DNA of 8,973 nucleotides from DUMJ01 sp964655195. Its GTDB lineage: Bacteria > DUMJ01. Positions 7,362-8,973 of the stretch are shown here, piece after piece. The notes beneath the pieces are model-generated. The model was not told where the DNA came from, ran no database searches, and saw only the letters and a program-made list of their open reading frames with translations. Each line of letters begins with the position of its first letter. Position 1 is the first letter of the stretch. The stretch lies in the NCBI GenBank assembly GCA_964655195.1, contig CAZZLK010000026.1, forward strand, positions 1 through 8,973, read 5' to 3'. Both the position numbers and the translations under genes were made by a program.

Positions 7362-8973
7362 AGACCTTTCTCCTCGAGATAGGGACAGAAGAGCTTCCAG
7401 CCGGAATTTTCCCGGATGTGATAAACCAGATAAAGGATAAGGCTATGGAATTGTTGGAAAAATGTCGGGTAGACTATGGTGATATAGAGGTATTTGCCAC
7501 CCCAAGAAGGCTTGTATTATTTATATACAATCTGAGTGAAAGCCAAAGGGATGAGATCCGTAAAGTCAAAGGACCCCCGAAGAATGTATCGCTGGATAGG
7601 GATGGAAACCCTACTAAGGCTTTGATAGGTTTTGCCGAAAGACAGGGCTGTAATATAGAGGATATAAAGTTTGAAGTCACGCCTCAGGGTGAATATGCAT
7701 TTGCCTATATAAAGACAGAAGGGAAACCTGTTAAAGAAATCCTAGGGGAATTTTCAAAAGAACTAATAGGCTCTCTTGAATTCCAGAGAAATATGTACTG
7801 GGAAGATACAAAGTTTCTATTCCCCAGACCGATAAGGTGGCTCTTATCCATTTTAGACGAAGAGCTAATCCCATTTGAGCTAGCAGGTGTAAAGTCTGAC
7901 AGATATACCTATGGTCATAGATTCTTAGGCTCAAAACCCATAGAGATAAGATTAGCAACTGAGTATAAAGAGGCTCTGAGATCTGCCTATGTAATGTTTG
8001 ACCACGAAGAGAGAAGGAATTATATCTTAAGAGAGATAGAGAGAAAAGCCAGCGAGATTCAGGTAAAGCCAATATTAACTGAAGAGCTTTTAAATGAAGT
8101 GACATTCTTAGTGGAATTTCCATTTATAATACTTGGAGAATTCTCCAGAGAGTTTCTGGAGTTACCGAGAGAAATTCTGGCCACAGTTATGATACATCAT
8201 CAGAGGTATATCCCATTAGAGAAAGATGGAAGCCTCTATCCGGGGTTTATCATAGTAAGTAATATGGGGGGTAAGGCTGAGGAGAATATAAAGAGGGGAA
8301 ATGAGAGGGTTATATCTGCCAGATTCAGCGACGCACAGTTCTTTTATAAGAGAGATACTGCCATACCCTTGAGGGATAGAGTAAAAGATTTGGAGAAGAT
8401 AAGTCTTCCCGGAGAAAGAGGTACATTGAGAGATAAGGTGGAAAAGATGCGGGCAGTTTTGGATTATCTGATGGGTACCCTGAAGCTCCATGATATAAAG
8501 GAAGACCTTATCGCCGCTCTTGATCTATGCGAGGCTGACAGGACTACAGAAATGGTAAAGGAATTCCCGGAATTACATGGTGTTATAGGTGGCATATACG
8601 CACGGCTTAACGAAAAGGAAGGCGTATGGAAGACTATATATTATCATGAGAGTGAAAACCCGCCAGTCTTTGAAGCTAAATTAATAGCTATAGCAGAAAG
8701 GATGTATGATATAGTCTCCCACTTTAATGAGGGATATATACCATCTGGCTCCCAAGACCCGTATGGCCTGAGGAGATCTGCATATATACTGGTCTCCATC
8801 ATAGGGGATAGCAATATAGACGTAGAGCTTGAACCAATTATGGATATACTTGAGAGTAAGAATAAGAAAGATGTGTGGAATTTCCTGGCGCAGAGACTTT
8901 ACAGCTATCTCCTGAATAGAGGTATAAAAAAAGACCTGGTAGAATCTGCCCTTGGTATTAATACCACCTCTAT
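7358..8973 (+). CDS. glyS: Glycyl-tRNA synthetase beta subunit, N-terminal part (3' end outside window)
   Basis: GlyS is the tRNA-binding beta subunit that pairs with GlyQ. The frame runs open from the ATG for 538 codons to the window edge; E. coli GlyS has 689 residues, so roughly the last 150, including most of the C-terminal anticodon-binding domain, are outside. Recognisable stretches are FLLEIGTEELPAG (4-16), VFATPRRLVLFI (47-58), KGPPKN (72-77), FPRPIRWL, GHRF, EEVTFLVE-like LLNEVTFLVEFP, MIHHQRYIPLE, FIIVSN and NERVISARFSDAQFFY. In the C-terminal half, ADRTTEMVKEFPELHGVIGGIYA and GSQDPYGLRRSA match the family blocks. The start is supported by AAGGAG (7345-7350) with a 7-base spacer and an ATGA overlap with glyQ. 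The segment between the last two blocks is shorter and more divergent than usual. No stop or frameshift is seen. Confidence 0.96.
   Translation, partial: MKTFLLEIGTEELPAGIFPDVINQIKDKAMELLEKCRVDYGDIEVFATPRRLVLFIYNLSESQRDEIRKVKGPPKNVSLDRDGNPTKALIGFAERQGCNIEDIKFEVTPQGEYAFAYIKTEGKPVKEILGEFSKELIGSLEFQRNMYWEDTKFLFPRPIRWLLSILDEELIPFELAGVKSDRYTYGHRFLGSKPIEIRLATEYKEALRSAYVMFDHEERRNYILREIERKASEIQVKPILTEELLNEVTFLVEFPFIILGEFSREFLELPREILATVMIHHQRYIPLEKDGSLYPGFIIVSNMGGKAEENIKRGNERVISARFSDAQFFYKRDTAIPLRDRVKDLEKISLPGERGTLRDKVEKMRAVLDYLMGTLKLHDIKEDLIAALDLCEADRTTEMVKEFPELHGVIGGIYARLNEKEGVWKTIYYHESENPPVFEAKLIAIAERMYDIVSHFNEGYIPSGSQDPYGLRRSAYILVSIIGDSNIDVELEPIMDILESKNKKDVWNFLAQRLYSYLLNRGIKKDLVESALGINTTS

Noticed and set aside
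7731..8123. 130-residue minus-strand open frame, and the other minus-strand frames of 60-100 residues
   Set aside because: They lie wholly or almost wholly within well-recognised plus-strand genes, and their translations show no domain pattern; they are coding shadows.
1..8973. CRISPR array, insertion sequence, tRNA gene, riboswitch or defence system
   Set aside because: Coding sequence fills the window, the largest gap is 32 bases, and I found no direct repeat arrays, transposase motifs or structured leader.

Overview
The window is a tightly packed, one-strand (+) stretch of bacterial housekeeping genes. There are seven coding regions in the order carB (3' part) - argH - PatA-like aminotransferase - era - recO - glyQ - glyS (5' part). 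No stretch over 32 bases lies between genes. I see no RNA genes, mobile elements, CRISPR arrays, long repeats or hairpin terminators.

Organism: all proteins are bacterial (Era, RecO, two-subunit GlyRS). The order era-recO-glyQ-glyS is the one known from Bacillota such as Bacillus subtilis, so a Bacillota-like or other Gram-positive-type lineage is possible. The proteins diverge at several usually conserved positions. Arginine is coded almost entirely by AGA/AGG and isoleucine very often by ATA, a bias common in thermophiles and some uncultured phyla. I cannot name a phylum with confidence.

Layout: bases 1-3465 hold carB and argH, separated by one base. They are a carbamoyl-phosphate/arginine synthesis unit that starts upstream of the window. 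Bases 3498-5768 hold a class III aminotransferase most like putrescine aminotransferase, followed at once by the ribosome-assembly GTPase gene era. From 5791 to the right edge run recO (recombinational repair) and glyQ-glyS (glycyl-tRNA synthetase alpha and beta), joined by two ATGA overlaps.

The most notable signal is in how the genes start. The genes inside units (argH, era, glyQ, glyS) each have a clear Shine-Dalgarno sequence. The two genes preceded by a gap (aminotransferase and recO) have none. Instead each has a perfect TATAAT box, within a shared 9-mer TATAATATT, ending 8 and 6 bases before the ATG. In-frame stops just upstream fix both starts. The simplest reading is two promoters that make leaderless mRNAs, splitting the strand into three transcription units. 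I find no evidence of an undescribed enzymatic or defence system; the rest is ordinary core metabolism with some divergent motifs.
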